The translations under genes and the position numbers were made by a program. Positions 8,236-17,257 of a stretch of DNA of 64,000 nucleotides are shown one piece after another. The stretch's first letter is position 1, and each line of letters begins with the position of its first letter. The stretch comes from Nonomuraea candida (lineage in GTDB: Bacteria > Actinomycetota > Actinomycetes > Streptosporangiales > Streptosporangiaceae), in NCBI RefSeq assembly GCF_000725485.1, contig NZ_JOAG01000036.1, forward strand, positions 124,001 to 188,000, given 5' to 3'. Under the pieces are notes generated by a model that saw only the letters and a program-made list of their open reading frames with translations, did no database searches and had not been told where the DNA came from.

Positions 8236-8255
8236 AGAGGTAGGCCCCGACCTCT
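8236..8255. terminator. possible terminator hairpin
   Basis: AGAGGT (8236-8241), an eight-base loop, then ACCTCT (8250-8255) followed by TGTTCT forms a perfect 6-bp stem 39 bases after the DUF998 stop. It also lies just before the universal stress protein gene, so it could instead sit in that gene's leader. Confidence 0.35.
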
Positions 8256-8274
8256 TGTTCTGGGAGTGACTGAG

Positions 8275-8733
8275 ATGACGATTCTGATCGCGTATGACGG
8301 GTCCGAGGACGCCAAGGCCGCCATCGCCTTCGCGGGCCGGCTGTTCAGGGGTGAGCACGCGGTCGTGCTGACGGTGTGGGAGCGGCTGGCGATGACCTCG
8401 GCCAGGGCTTCGGCCGGGCTCATGGTGGCCATCGACCAGTCCGGGGCCGAGGACGAGGCGATCGGGCAGGCGATGAGCGAGCTGGCCGGGCACGGCGCCG
8501 AGCTGGCTCGCGAGGCCGGGCTCGACGCGACGCCGCGCTGCGACGTGGACTCGGTGGCCGTCTGGTCGACGATCGTGGACGTGGCCGACGAGCTGGACGC
8601 CACGCTCATCGTGACCGGCACCAGGGGCCTGGGCGGGGTGCGCTCGCTGCTGCTCGGCAGCACGTCCGACCGGGTGCTGCACCACGCCCACCGCCCGGTC
8701 CTGGTGGTCCCCGGCCCCGGCAAGCGGACCTGA
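8275..8733 (+). CDS. universal stress protein (UspA family)
   Basis: The 152-residue single-domain protein begins MTILIAYDGSEDAKAAIAFA and ends with the ATP-binding signature GTRGLGGVRSLLLGSTSDRV (Gly-x2-Gly-x9-Gly-Ser/Thr) and RPVLVVP. This is the ATP-binding Usp subtype, cytoplasmic and typically dimeric, linked to stress and dormancy. GGGAG at 8262-8266 gives good spacing to the ATG; an in-frame GTG at 8266 is the alternative. It is followed 111 bp later by an APC permease on the same strand. Confidence 0.9.
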   Translation: MTILIAYDGSEDAKAAIAFAGRLFRGEHAVVLTVWERLAMTSARASAGLMVAIDQSGAEDEAIGQAMSELAGHGAELAREAGLDATPRCDVDSVAVWSTIVDVADELDATLIVTGTRGLGGVRSLLLGSTSDRVLHHAHRPVLVVPGPGKRT

Positions 8734-8844
8734 CCACCCCGCCGGCCCGGCTCCGGAGGAAGGTGTTCATCCGGGCGTTGGTGCGGGCCGCCGGTGGGAT
8801 GCGGCAGAGTGGGAGCCTCCTGAGGCGGGAAGGGAGGCCAGGCG

Positions 8845-10107
<1,263 letters not shown>

Positions 10108-10123
10108 CGACCGGGCGACCTCG

Positions 10124-10732
10124 ATGATCGACGACTTCGTCCGCGACCTCACCGCAGGCATCGCCGACACCGGGGTGAAGGCGGCCTTCCTCAAGTGCGC
10201 GATCGAGGCCAAGGGGCTCACCCCGGGCGTCGAGCGCATCGCGCGCGCCGTGGCGCAGGCCCACGTGCGCACCGGCGCGCCGATCACCGTGCACACCAAC
10301 GCGGTCGCGCAGAGCGGGCTGATCGCGCTGGACCTGTTCGCGAAGGAGGGCGTCGACCTGCGGAAGGTGGTGGTCGGGCACGCGGGCGACAGCAACGACC
10401 TCGACTACCTCATGCGCCTGGCCGACACCGGCGCGATCCTCGGGATGGACCGCTTCGGGCTCGACGCCTACAACCCCACCGAGCAGCGGGTCGCCACGAT
10501 CGCGGCCCTCTGCCGGCGGGGATACGCCGACCGGATGGTCCTCAGCCACGACACGGCCTGCTTCATGGACTACTTCGGCGGCGCCTGGGAGGAGACCCGC
10601 CGTACGCTCGCGCCGAACTGGCGCTACGATCACCTTCACGACGACGTCTTGGCCGCACTGCGCGACTCGGGCGTGACCGATGACCAGATTGAGCAGATGC
10701 TGGTGTTCAACCCGGAGCGCTACTTCACCTAA
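10124..10732 (+). pseudogene. phosphotriesterase-family protein lacking its N-terminal third
   Basis: The 202-residue frame matches only the C-terminal part of phosphotriesterase-related proteins, which are usually 310-340 residues. It retains the bridging Lys (FLKCA), the metal His in ITVHTNA, the His in VVGHAGDSNDL and the metal Asp in LSHDTACF. It lacks the N-terminal strand with the HxH metal pair, and no homologous sequence precedes it because the permease gene ends 16 bp upstream. Two of the ligands of the binuclear zinc site are therefore missing, and I call it a decayed gene. A shortened protein with another use cannot be excluded, since the frame is intact. Confidence 0.7.
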
Positions 10733-10773
10733 AGTGGGTGGATCGGGAGAGCAACGCGGGTAGGTGGAGCTGG

Positions 10774-11160
10774 GTGACTTCGGAGCAGGCCTTGTCGATC
10801 AGCCTCGGACTCCAGGGACCCTGCGTCATCGCGCGGTTGACGGGGGACTTCGATTTCGGGTCCGCGGCCGAGGTTCGCGACCGCGTCACCAAGGCCCTCG
10901 ACCTCACCCAGCCGCCGCTGCTCGTCATCGACATGCAGGCGGTCAGCGTCTGCGACTCCTCCGGCCTGTCGGTGCTCGTCTACCTGCACAAGGCCGTCAC
11001 CGCCTCGGGAGGCCGGCTGCTGCTGTCGGGGCTCAACGGCAGGTGCAAGCACCTGTTCGCGATCACCGCGCTGGACAAGTTCTTCGACATCCGCAGCACG
11101 GCCGAGCTGGCCATCGCGGAACTGAACGAAGCCGGGAATTCGCCGCCGTTTACCGGGTAG
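10774..11160 (+). CDS. STAS-domain anti-sigma factor antagonist
   Basis: The 128-residue protein is a single STAS domain. It has the strand CVIARLTGDFDFGSAAEVRDRV and the hallmark VCDSSGLSVLVYLHKA, where the first Ser of DSSGL is the usual phosphorylation site that switches binding to an RsbW-like kinase. The GTG at 10774 follows AGGTGGAG with good spacing; a GTG at 10738 would add 12 residues and lacks a ribosome-binding site. Only 9 bp separate it from the sigma factor gene, so the two are very likely co-transcribed. Its role is probably to control that or another sigma factor by partner switching. Confidence 0.88.
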   Translation: MTSEQALSISLGLQGPCVIARLTGDFDFGSAAEVRDRVTKALDLTQPPLLVIDMQAVSVCDSSGLSVLVYLHKAVTASGGRLLLSGLNGRCKHLFAITALDKFFDIRSTAELAIAELNEAGNSPPFTG

Positions 11161-11169
11161 TTCCCGGAC

Positions 11170-12063
11170 ATGTCGGCAGAAGAGCCCGATCTGCTTGGTA
11201 TGTACCTCGACCAGATCGGAAAGACCCCCTTGCTCTCCGCCGCGGACGAAGTGGATCTCGCCCGGCGGATCGAGGCAGGCCTGTACGCGGGCCATCTGAT
11301 CGAGCGTGGTGAGGGCACGCCAGAACTCGAACGCGTCGCGCTCGATGGCAAGCGCGCCAAAGACCTGCTGATCAGGTCCAACCTCCGGCTCGTGGTGGCG
11401 GCCGCCCGGCGCTACTCCTACCGGGGGCTGCCGCTGCTCGACATCATCCAGGAGGGCAACCTCGGGCTGATCAGGGCGGTGGAGAAGTTCGACTACACCC
11501 GGGGATACAAGTTCTCCACGTACGGGATGTGGTGGATCCGCCAGGCCATCGAGCGCGGCATCCACGACAAGAGCCGCACCGTGCGGCTGCCGATCCACGT
11601 CGCGGAGGAGCTGGCGCGGCTGATCAGGGTCGAGCGGCAGCTCGCCACCGAGCTGGGCCGCGAGCCGACGGACGCCGAGCTGGCAGGGGCGGCCGAGCGG
11701 TCGCCGGGGCAGGTCGCGGCGTTACGCCGGCTCGGCCAGGACATGGTCAGTCTGGACATCCCGGTGGGCGAGCACGGCGAGGGCCGGATCGGCGACATGA
11801 TCGCCGATGACGACGGGCTGCAGGTGCAGGAGTTCACCGAGCGCCGCGCGCTGAGCGCCGAGCTGCGCCAGGTCGTCACGACGCTGCCGCCCCGGGAGGC
11901 GTTCGTGATCAGGCAGCGGTACGGCCTGACCGGTCAGGAGGCGCAGACGTACACCGAGATCGCCGAGCATCTCGGGCTCACCAGGGAGCGCATCAGGCAG
12001 CTGGAGCGGCAGGCGCTGCGGCGGCTCAGGCAAGGGGGGCCGCTGCTGGCGTGGGCTTCGTGA
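11170..12063 (+). CDS. RpoD-like group 2 sigma factor
   Basis: The 297-residue sigma-70 protein lacks region 1.1. It has region 1.2 (LLGMYLDQIGKTPLLSAADEVDLARRIEAG), region 2 (NLRLVVAAARRYSYRGLPLLDIIQEGNLGLIRAVEKFDYTRGYKFSTYGMWWIRQAIERG), region 3, and region 4.2 helix-turn-helix (YTEIAEHLGLTRERIRQLERQALRRLRQ). This layout matches non-essential primary-like sigma factors of actinomycetes (HrdD, mycobacterial SigB). Because region 2.4/4.2 are RpoD-like, it probably reads promoters close to housekeeping ones. It directly follows a STAS antagonist gene. Confidence 0.9.
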   Translation: MSAEEPDLLGMYLDQIGKTPLLSAADEVDLARRIEAGLYAGHLIERGEGTPELERVALDGKRAKDLLIRSNLRLVVAAARRYSYRGLPLLDIIQEGNLGLIRAVEKFDYTRGYKFSTYGMWWIRQAIERGIHDKSRTVRLPIHVAEELARLIRVERQLATELGREPTDAELAGAAERSPGQVAALRRLGQDMVSLDIPVGEHGEGRIGDMIADDDGLQVQEFTERRALSAELRQVVTTLPPREAFVIRQRYGLTGQEAQTYTEIAEHLGLTRERIRQLERQALRRLRQGGPLLAWAS

Positions 12064-12191
12064 GCCGGGGCGCCCCGGGCGGAAACGCCGCCGAAACGCG
12101 GCGTGCTGTTGCATGTGCGGTCGAACGGCCGGTCGTGGAGACGCGCGAGCGGGGCCTGGGAGGTCTTGCGTCAGAGGGACCCGGCCGGCCG

Positions 12192-12401
12192 TTCACCAAG
12201 CTCAACGCCCGTCTCACGGTCAACGGGCGGAGCGTGGGCTCCTGCTATGACAACGTCGGCACGATCGGGGCGCGCAAGGTCCGCTACGCCTCCTGCACCG
12301 TGCGCACGGGCTCGCTGGTGCGGATGTGGAACAACCACCTGGACGGCGCCGGCTTCAGGTATGTCGCCAGGACGCACGTGTCGTACAGGTACTACCGCTG
12401 A
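12192..12401 (+). pseudogene. tail of a secreted-type protein
   Basis: The frame reads FTKLNARLTVNGRSVGSCYD, then NVGTIGARKVRYASC, then MWNNHLDGAGFRYVARTHV, ending SYRYYR. The alternating hydrophobic pattern, two Cys about 20 residues apart and many aromatic residues look like a small secreted beta protein. Upstream in frame there is only GC-shadow sequence back into the sigma gene: no signal peptide, no credible start. I therefore treat it as a C-terminal remnant; family not recognised. Confidence 0.4.
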
Positions 12402-12408
12402 ATGACGG

Positions 12409-12439
12409 CAGGGGCCGGGCCGGTGCGGCTCGGCCCCTG
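12409..12439. terminator. bidirectional terminator hairpin
   Basis: CAGGGGCCG (12409-12417) and CGGCCCCTG (12431-12439) form a perfect 9-bp stem with a 13-base loop. It lies between a plus-strand coding remnant and the minus-strand microprotein gene, so it can stop transcription from either side. Confidence 0.6.
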
Positions 12440-12444
12440 TGGGC

Positions 12445-12531
12445 TCACGCGGTGACGAGGAGCGCCACTCCGATCAGCACCACGACCGGGACGACCCACA
12501 TCACGGCCTCCACGGCGAACTCCTTGTACAT
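12445..12531 (-). CDS. 28-residue single-pass membrane microprotein
   Basis: A frame of 28 codons plus TGA begins MYKEFAVEAVMWVVPVVV and continues as an unbroken hydrophobic helix ending LLVTA. It is preceded by a strong ribosome-binding site, GAAGGAGA, eight bases before the ATG, and followed after 5 bp by a perfect terminator hairpin. One short charged N-terminal segment (YKEFAVE) and one membrane helix of about 18 residues are all it contains. The combination of ribosome-binding site, helix and terminator makes chance unlikely. It sits 82 bp downstream of ilvD on the same strand. The function is unknown. Confidence 0.55.
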   Translation of the reverse strand: MYKEFAVEAVMWVVPVVVLIGVALLVTA

Positions 12532-12613
12532 CGCGAACGTCTCCTTCGGGTGAGGGCGGGGCAAACGTCACTGCGCAGCATAGCCGTCCCCGCCGGTAGC
12601 TCGGTCCCGGCCG

Positions 12614-14263
12614 TCAGGCGGTGACCGCGCCGTCGGAGGCGGAGCCGACCGTGGCCACGTACTTGGTCAGCACCCCCCGCTCGACCGCCCGCTCCGGCCG
12701 CCGCCACGCGGCCCGGCGCGCGGCCAGCTCCTCCTCCGGCACCAGCAGGTCGAGGGTGCCGGCCGCGCTGTCGATCACCACCTGGTCGCCGTCGCGCACC
12801 AGCGCGATCGGCCCGCCGTGGTACGCCTCCGGCGCCACGTGCCCGATCACCAGCCCGTGCGAGACCCCGCTGAACCGGCCGTCGGTGACCAGCGCCACCG
12901 AGGTGCCCAGGCCCCGGCCGACCAGGGGGCCGGTGATCGAGAGCATCTCGCGCATGCCGGGGCCGCCGGCGGGGCCTTCGTACCGGACCACGATGACGTC
13001 GCCGGCCACGATGCGGCCCTGCTGGATGGCGACGTAGCAGTCGGCCTCGGAGTCGAAGACCTTCGCGGGGCCCTCGTGGCGGAAGTCGTCCTTGCCGCCC
13101 AGCTTGAGCACGCAGCCGTCCGGCGCGAGCGAGCCGCGCAGGATGGCCAGCGCGCCGCGCCGCTTGAACGGCTTGTCCGCCGTCGCCACGACCTGCTGGC
13201 CCGGCGTCTCCCGCGCCTGCGCCGCCACCTCGGCCAGCGAGCGGCCGTCCACCAGGGTGGCGTTCTCGCGCAGCAGCCCCGCCTCCAGCAGGCGGCGCAC
13301 CACCAGCGAGGTGCCGCCGGCCCGCCACAGGTCCAGGGCCGTGGCGTCGCCGCCGCTCGGCTTGAGCCCGGTGATGATCGGGACCTGCCGGCACACCTCG
13401 CCGATCCGGTCGATCTCCAGCGGCAGCCCGGCCTCCCGCGCGATGGCCAGCAGGTGCAGGACGGCGTTGGTGGAGCCGCCCATGGCCGCCACTGACACGA
13501 TCGCGTTGTGCAGGGCGTCCTCGGTGAGCACGCGCGAGGGGCGGGCGTCGCGGGCCAGCGCCTCCATGGCGATCTCCCCGACCCGCCGCGCCGCGGCGTC
13601 CTTCTCCGCGGCCACCGCCGGGATGTCGCCGACGCCGAACGGCGCCAGGCCGAGGAACTCGGCGACGGTGCCCATGGTGTTGGCGGTGTACTGGGCGGCG
13701 CAGGTGCCCGCGCCCGGGCAGGCGTGCCGGGCCAGGTCGTCGAGGTCGGCCTGGTCCATCCGGCCGACCTCGCGCTCGCCGAGCGCCTCCCACATGTCCT
13801 GGATCGTGACGTCGCGCCCGCGCCAGCGGCCGGGCATCATGCTGCCGCTGTAGAGGACCACCGACGGCACGTCCAGCCGGGCCAGCGCCATGATCGCGGC
13901 CGGCACGGTCTTGTCGCAGCCCACGATCGCCACCAGCGCGTCGAAGCCGTGCGCCCGGCCCATCAGCTCGATCGAGTCGGCGATGACCTCCCGGCTGATC
14001 AGCGAGGTGCGCATGCCGGGCGTGTGCATGGTGAGGTTGTCGGAGACCGCGATGGTGTTGAACTCCATCGGCAGCCCGCCGGCCGCCCGCACCCCCTCGG
14101 CCACCCGGGCGGCCAGCTCGCGGTGGGTCAGGTTGCAGGGCATGGTGCCGGTCCAGGTCGAGGCGATGCCGACCACGGGCCGGCGCATCTCCTCCTCCGA
14201 CATGCCCATGGCGTACAGGTGGGAGCGGGCCGGTGCGCGGTCGGGGTCGTCGGCGATGCTCAA
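12614..14263 (-). CDS. ilvD: dihydroxy-acid dehydratase
   Basis: The 549-residue enzyme of the IlvD/Edd family converts 2,3-dihydroxy-isovalerate or its methyl homologue to the keto acid in valine, isoleucine and leucine synthesis. The three iron-sulfur cysteines are visible in MPCNLTHRELA, VAIVGCDKTVPAAIMALARL and HACPGAGTCAAQYTANTMG. The C-terminal GPAGGPGMREML and VTDGRFSGVSHGLVIGHVAPEA are family signatures. The TTG start at 14263 follows GGAGGA at good spacing. The length is at the short end for the family (about 550-615). No other branched-chain gene is adjacent; the next gene upstream on this strand is a saccharopine-dehydrogenase-like protein. Confidence 0.93.
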   Translation of the reverse strand: MSIADDPDRAPARSHLYAMGMSEEEMRRPVVGIASTWTGTMPCNLTHRELAARVAEGVRAAGGLPMEFNTIAVSDNLTMHTPGMRTSLISREVIADSIELMGRAHGFDALVAIVGCDKTVPAAIMALARLDVPSVVLYSGSMMPGRWRGRDVTIQDMWEALGEREVGRMDQADLDDLARHACPGAGTCAAQYTANTMGTVAEFLGLAPFGVGDIPAVAAEKDAAARRVGEIAMEALARDARPSRVLTEDALHNAIVSVAAMGGSTNAVLHLLAIAREAGLPLEIDRIGEVCRQVPIITGLKPSGGDATALDLWRAGGTSLVVRRLLEAGLLRENATLVDGRSLAEVAAQARETPGQQVVATADKPFKRRGALAILRGSLAPDGCVLKLGGKDDFRHEGPAKVFDSEADCYVAIQQGRIVAGDVIVVRYEGPAGGPGMREMLSITGPLVGRGLGTSVALVTDGRFSGVSHGLVIGHVAPEAYHGGPIALVRDGDQVVIDSAAGTLDLLVPEEELAARRAAWRRPERAVERGVLTKYVATVGSASDGAVTA

Positions 14264-14339
14264 GAGGAATCCTCCGATGTACGGTTTTCGGCATCCTAAT
14301 GATCCTGTGCCCGCTTCAGCCGGTGATCCCCGGCCCCCC

Positions 14340-15560
14340 TCACTGCTCGCGCAGGCCCCACGGCGAGCCGTACTCGACCAGGAGGTCCAGGAACGGCCGG
14401 GGCTCGAACGCCTCGGGGCCCAGCACGCCCGCGCCCTTCCAGACCCCGCCGGCCAGCAGCTCCAGGGCGATCACCGGGTTGACCGCGGTCTGCCAGACGA
14501 CGGCCTGGGAGCCGTACTCGCGCATCGACCACTGGTTGTCCACCACGTGGTAGAGGTAGACCTCGCGCGGGCGGCCGTCCTTGACGCCCTTCACCCAGGT
14601 GCCCGCGCAGGTCTTGCCGCGCATGCGGTCGCCCAGCTCGGCCGGGTCGGGCAGCACGGCGGCGACCACGTCGCGCGGCGACACGCGGGCGGTGCCGTTG
14701 TCGGTCCTGACCGCGACCGGCTCGGTGCGGTCCACGCCGAGCGCGTGCAGGGTCTTGAGGGTGCCGATGAACTCCTCGCCGAGGCCGTACTTGAACGTCA
14801 CCCGCTGCGCCGGGATCCACCGGGGCACCAGGACGACCTCCTCGTGCTCGACGTTCACGCACTCCACGGGGCCGATCCCGTCGGGGAAGTCGAAGATCTC
14901 GGGCTCGCTGAACGGCTCGGTGGTGTACCAGCCGCGCTCCTTCTCGTAGATGAGCGGCGGGTTGAGGCACTCCTCGATCGTGGTCCAGATGGAGAAGGAG
15001 GGGGCGAAGTCGTAGCCGTCCACGGTGAGGTTCGCGCCGTCCCTGATGCCGATCTCCTCGATCTCGTCGAAGAGCTCGTCGGCGGCGTACCGGGCGAAGA
15101 CGTCGGCCAGGCCGGGCTCGACGCCCATGCCGACCAGCGCCAGCCGGCCCTTCGCGGCCCAGGCGCCGGCCCGGGCGAACTGCTCGTCGCCGAGCTTGAC
15201 CCCGACCTCCTCGTACGGGCGGTCGGGGTGCGGCTTGGACATCGACAGGGCCATGTCGAGGTAGTCGACGTCCGAGCGCAGCGCGGCGTCGAACAGCGGC
15301 AGCACGAAACGCGGGTCGGTGGCGTTGAGCAGCACGTCGCAGCGGTGCTCGGCCAGCAGCGCGGCGACGGCGTCCGTGTCGGCGGCGTCGATCCTGGCCG
15401 GGGTGAAGCGGCCGGCCCGCTCGCCGAGGGCGGCGACGGCCGCCTTGGCGCGGGGGAGGTCGTAGTCGGCGACCACCATGTGGTCGAAGAACGGGCGGCG
15501 TGCGGCGATCCGGGTGATGGCGGTTCCCACACCGCCTGCTCCCACTAGAAGGATACGCAT
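14340..15560 (-). CDS. saccharopine dehydrogenase-like oxidoreductase
   Basis: The 406-residue protein starts MRILLVGAGGVGTAITRIAAR, a Rossmann GxGGxG motif, and continues DVLLNATDPRFVLPLFDAAL and LVGMGVEPGLADVFARYAADE. These are typical of the Lys9/saccharopine dehydrogenase (glutamate-forming) superfamily. Actinobacterial members without the rest of the lysine alpha-aminoadipate pathway have varied or unknown roles. The ATG is preceded by AAAGGGGA. It is divergent from a TetR regulator with inverted repeats between them, so it is a likely target of that regulator. Confidence 0.82.
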   Translation of the reverse strand: MRILLVGAGGVGTAITRIAARRPFFDHMVVADYDLPRAKAAVAALGERAGRFTPARIDAADTDAVAALLAEHRCDVLLNATDPRFVLPLFDAALRSDVDYLDMALSMSKPHPDRPYEEVGVKLGDEQFARAGAWAAKGRLALVGMGVEPGLADVFARYAADELFDEIEEIGIRDGANLTVDGYDFAPSFSIWTTIEECLNPPLIYEKERGWYTTEPFSEPEIFDFPDGIGPVECVNVEHEEVVLVPRWIPAQRVTFKYGLGEEFIGTLKTLHALGVDRTEPVAVRTDNGTARVSPRDVVAAVLPDPAELGDRMRGKTCAGTWVKGVKDGRPREVYLYHVVDNQWSMREYGSQAVVWQTAVNPVIALELLAGGVWKGAGVLGPEAFEPRPFLDLLVEYGSPWGLREQ

Positions 15561-15606
15561 GACGATAAATCCCCTTTTTACAGCTTTTGGGGGGTGTGTC
15601 GTTCAT

Positions 15607-15643
15607 CCAACGCCCGTAGGCTCATCAACGTCAATGGCGTTGG
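15607..15643. promoter_or_regulatory. probable TetR operator in divergent promoter region
   Basis: CCAACGCC (15607-15614) and GGCGTTGG (15636-15643) are perfect inverted repeats. Inside them CAACG (15626-15630) and CGTTG (15638-15642) form a second, overlapping palindrome. They lie in the 102-bp space between the dehydrogenase and the TetR gene, where self-regulating TetR proteins usually bind. Confidence 0.5.
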
Positions 15644-15662
15644 CATAAGGAGGGCGGGTTCG

Positions 15663-16409
15663 ATGGCCAAGCGGGTGGTGCCCGAGGCGGCGCGGCGCCG
15701 GCGGCGTCCCACCAAACAGGGACAGGTGCTCACGCACGCGCACATCGTGGAGACCGCGCTGCGGATGTTGCGCGAGCACGGCGCCGCCGGGCTCACCGCC
15801 CGCCGCCTCGGCCTCGCGCTCGGCGCGGACGCCAGCACCGTCTACCGGTACTTCCGGGGCATGGACGACCTGATCCTGGCCATCGCCGACGAGCTGTTCG
15901 GCCACGCCATGGCCTCCTTCACGCCCACCGGCGACTGGCGGGCCGACCTGCGCGAGCTGGGCCTGCGCATCCACCACGCCTACCTGGCGCACCCGCAGGC
16001 CGCCGTGCTCACCGCCAGCCGGGTCACCGGCCGGCCCAACGAGGTGGCCAGCGACGAGATGATCCTCGGCGTGCTGCGCGGGGCCGGGTTCGACGACGCG
16101 GAGGCGGTGCGGATCTACCACGCCTTCATCGACCAGAGCCTGGCCTTCGCCATCCTCGACGCCGCCACGCTGGCCCTGCCGAAGGCGGCGCGGGAGGCCG
16201 ACGAGGAGGTCTGGCGCGACACGTACGCGCGGCTGCCGGCCAGCACCCATCCCCACATCGCCGCCACCGCGCCGCTGCTGGTCGCCCGCATGAACGACAG
16301 CGCCTACCCGGCCGCGCTCGACATGCTGCTGTCCAGCGCGGCGGCCCGCCTCGCGGCGGCGCACGCGGAACGCAGCGGGACCACCGGCCGGGACGATCCG
16401 GCCCGCTGA
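15663..16409 (+). CDS. TetR-family transcriptional regulator
   Basis: The 248-residue protein has a basic N-terminal tail (ARRRRRPTKQ), then a TetR helix-turn-helix: IVETALRMLREHGAAGLTARRLGLALGADASTVYRYFRGMDDLILAIADEL, residues about 27-77. The C-terminal domain (HAYLAHPQAAVLTAS, YHAFIDQSLAFAILDAA) is of the TetR_C type, binding an unknown ligand. The ATG at 15663 follows AAGGAGGGCGGG, a very good ribosome-binding site. It is divergent from the dehydrogenase and probably represses it and itself. Confidence 0.88.
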   Translation: MAKRVVPEAARRRRRPTKQGQVLTHAHIVETALRMLREHGAAGLTARRLGLALGADASTVYRYFRGMDDLILAIADELFGHAMASFTPTGDWRADLRELGLRIHHAYLAHPQAAVLTASRVTGRPNEVASDEMILGVLRGAGFDDAEAVRIYHAFIDQSLAFAILDAATLALPKAAREADEEVWRDTYARLPASTHPHIAATAPLLVARMNDSAYPAALDMLLSSAAARLAAAHAERSGTTGRDDPAR

Positions 16410-16412
16410 AGG

Positions 16413-16464
16413 GCCGGGAGTTCCGGCCGGGCGATTCGCGCGGTGACGGGCCGGAACTTCCGGC
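16413..16464. terminator. long stem-loop after the TetR gene
   Basis: GCCGGGAGTTCCGGCC (16413-16428) and GGCCGGAACTTCCGGC (16449-16464) pair over 16 bases with a single G:T wobble and a 20-base loop. It begins four bases after the TetR stop and ends 34 bases before the next gene, so it probably ends the TetR transcript. Confidence 0.6.
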
Positions 16465-16498
16465 GCGTCCGGGTGGGTGACGGGGTAGGCCCCGGAGC

Positions 16499-17245
16499 AT
16501 GCCGGAAGGACATCTGATCCACCGCCACGCCCGCGAGCAGCACGCGGACCTGGCCGGACACGTCGTGCGCGCCTCGGGGCCGCAGGGGCGCTTCGACGCC
16601 CGGCCCTACGACGGGCGGGCGCTGCGCGCGATCGAGGCGGTGGGCAAGCACCTGCTCTACCACTTCGACGACGCCCCCGCCGTCCACGTGCACCTGGGCA
16701 TGCGTGGCCTCTTCCTGCGGTACGGCGACCCGGCCACGCCGCCCCGCGGCGGCACCCGGCTGCGGCTGGCCACGGACGAGGTGGCGTACGACCTCATCGC
16801 CCCCTCCCGCTGCGAACCGCTCGACGACCAGGGCGTCGAGGCGCTGCGCGCCTGGCTGGGGCCCGACCCGCTGCGTGCCGACGCGTCGGAGGAGGAGGCG
16901 GTGCGGCGGCTGACCGCGTTCCGGGGGCCCGTGGGCGCGGCCGTGCTCGACCAGCGGGTGTGGGCGGGCATCGGCAACGCCTGGCGCGCCGAACTTCTCT
17001 TCCTCACCGGCCTGCACCCCGGCGCCCGCGACCTGGACGCCGGCGCCGCCGGGCGGTTGTGGGCGGCGGCGGGGTCGTACATGGCGCTGGGGCGCGACGC
17101 CGGGCAGGTGGTCAGCGACCCGGCCGCCCCCGACGAGCGCTGGGTCTACAAGCGGGAGCGCTGCCGCCGCTGTGGCGCCGCCGTGGCGAGCTGGCAGCTC
17201 GCCTCCAGGACCGCGTACGCCTGCCCACGTGACCAGCCCGGGTAG
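16499..17245 (+). CDS. Fpg/Nei-family DNA glycosylase with an altered zinc finger
   Basis: The 248-residue protein starts MPEGHLIHRHA, giving the catalytic Pro2 and Glu3 of formamidopyrimidine-DNA glycosylase/endonuclease VIII. GKHLLYHF carries the conserved beta-hairpin Lys, and VWAGIGNAWRAELLFLTGLHP is the helix-two-turn-helix. It should excise oxidised bases and nick the strand (AP lyase). The C-terminal zinc finger reads CRRCG ... ACPRDQPG: the expected fourth Cys is Asp, since the codon is GAC and not TGC. Zinc binding may therefore be weakened or supplied differently. It is followed after 12 bp by a spore-photoproduct-lyase-type gene, which suggests a DNA repair pair. Confidence 0.85.
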   Translation: MPEGHLIHRHAREQHADLAGHVVRASGPQGRFDARPYDGRALRAIEAVGKHLLYHFDDAPAVHVHLGMRGLFLRYGDPATPPRGGTRLRLATDEVAYDLIAPSRCEPLDDQGVEALRAWLGPDPLRADASEEEAVRRLTAFRGPVGAAVLDQRVWAGIGNAWRAELLFLTGLHPGARDLDAGAAGRLWAAAGSYMALGRDAGQVVSDPAAPDERWVYKRERCRRCGAAVASWQLASRTAYACPRDQPG

Positions 17246-17257
17246 CCTGGACGTGAC

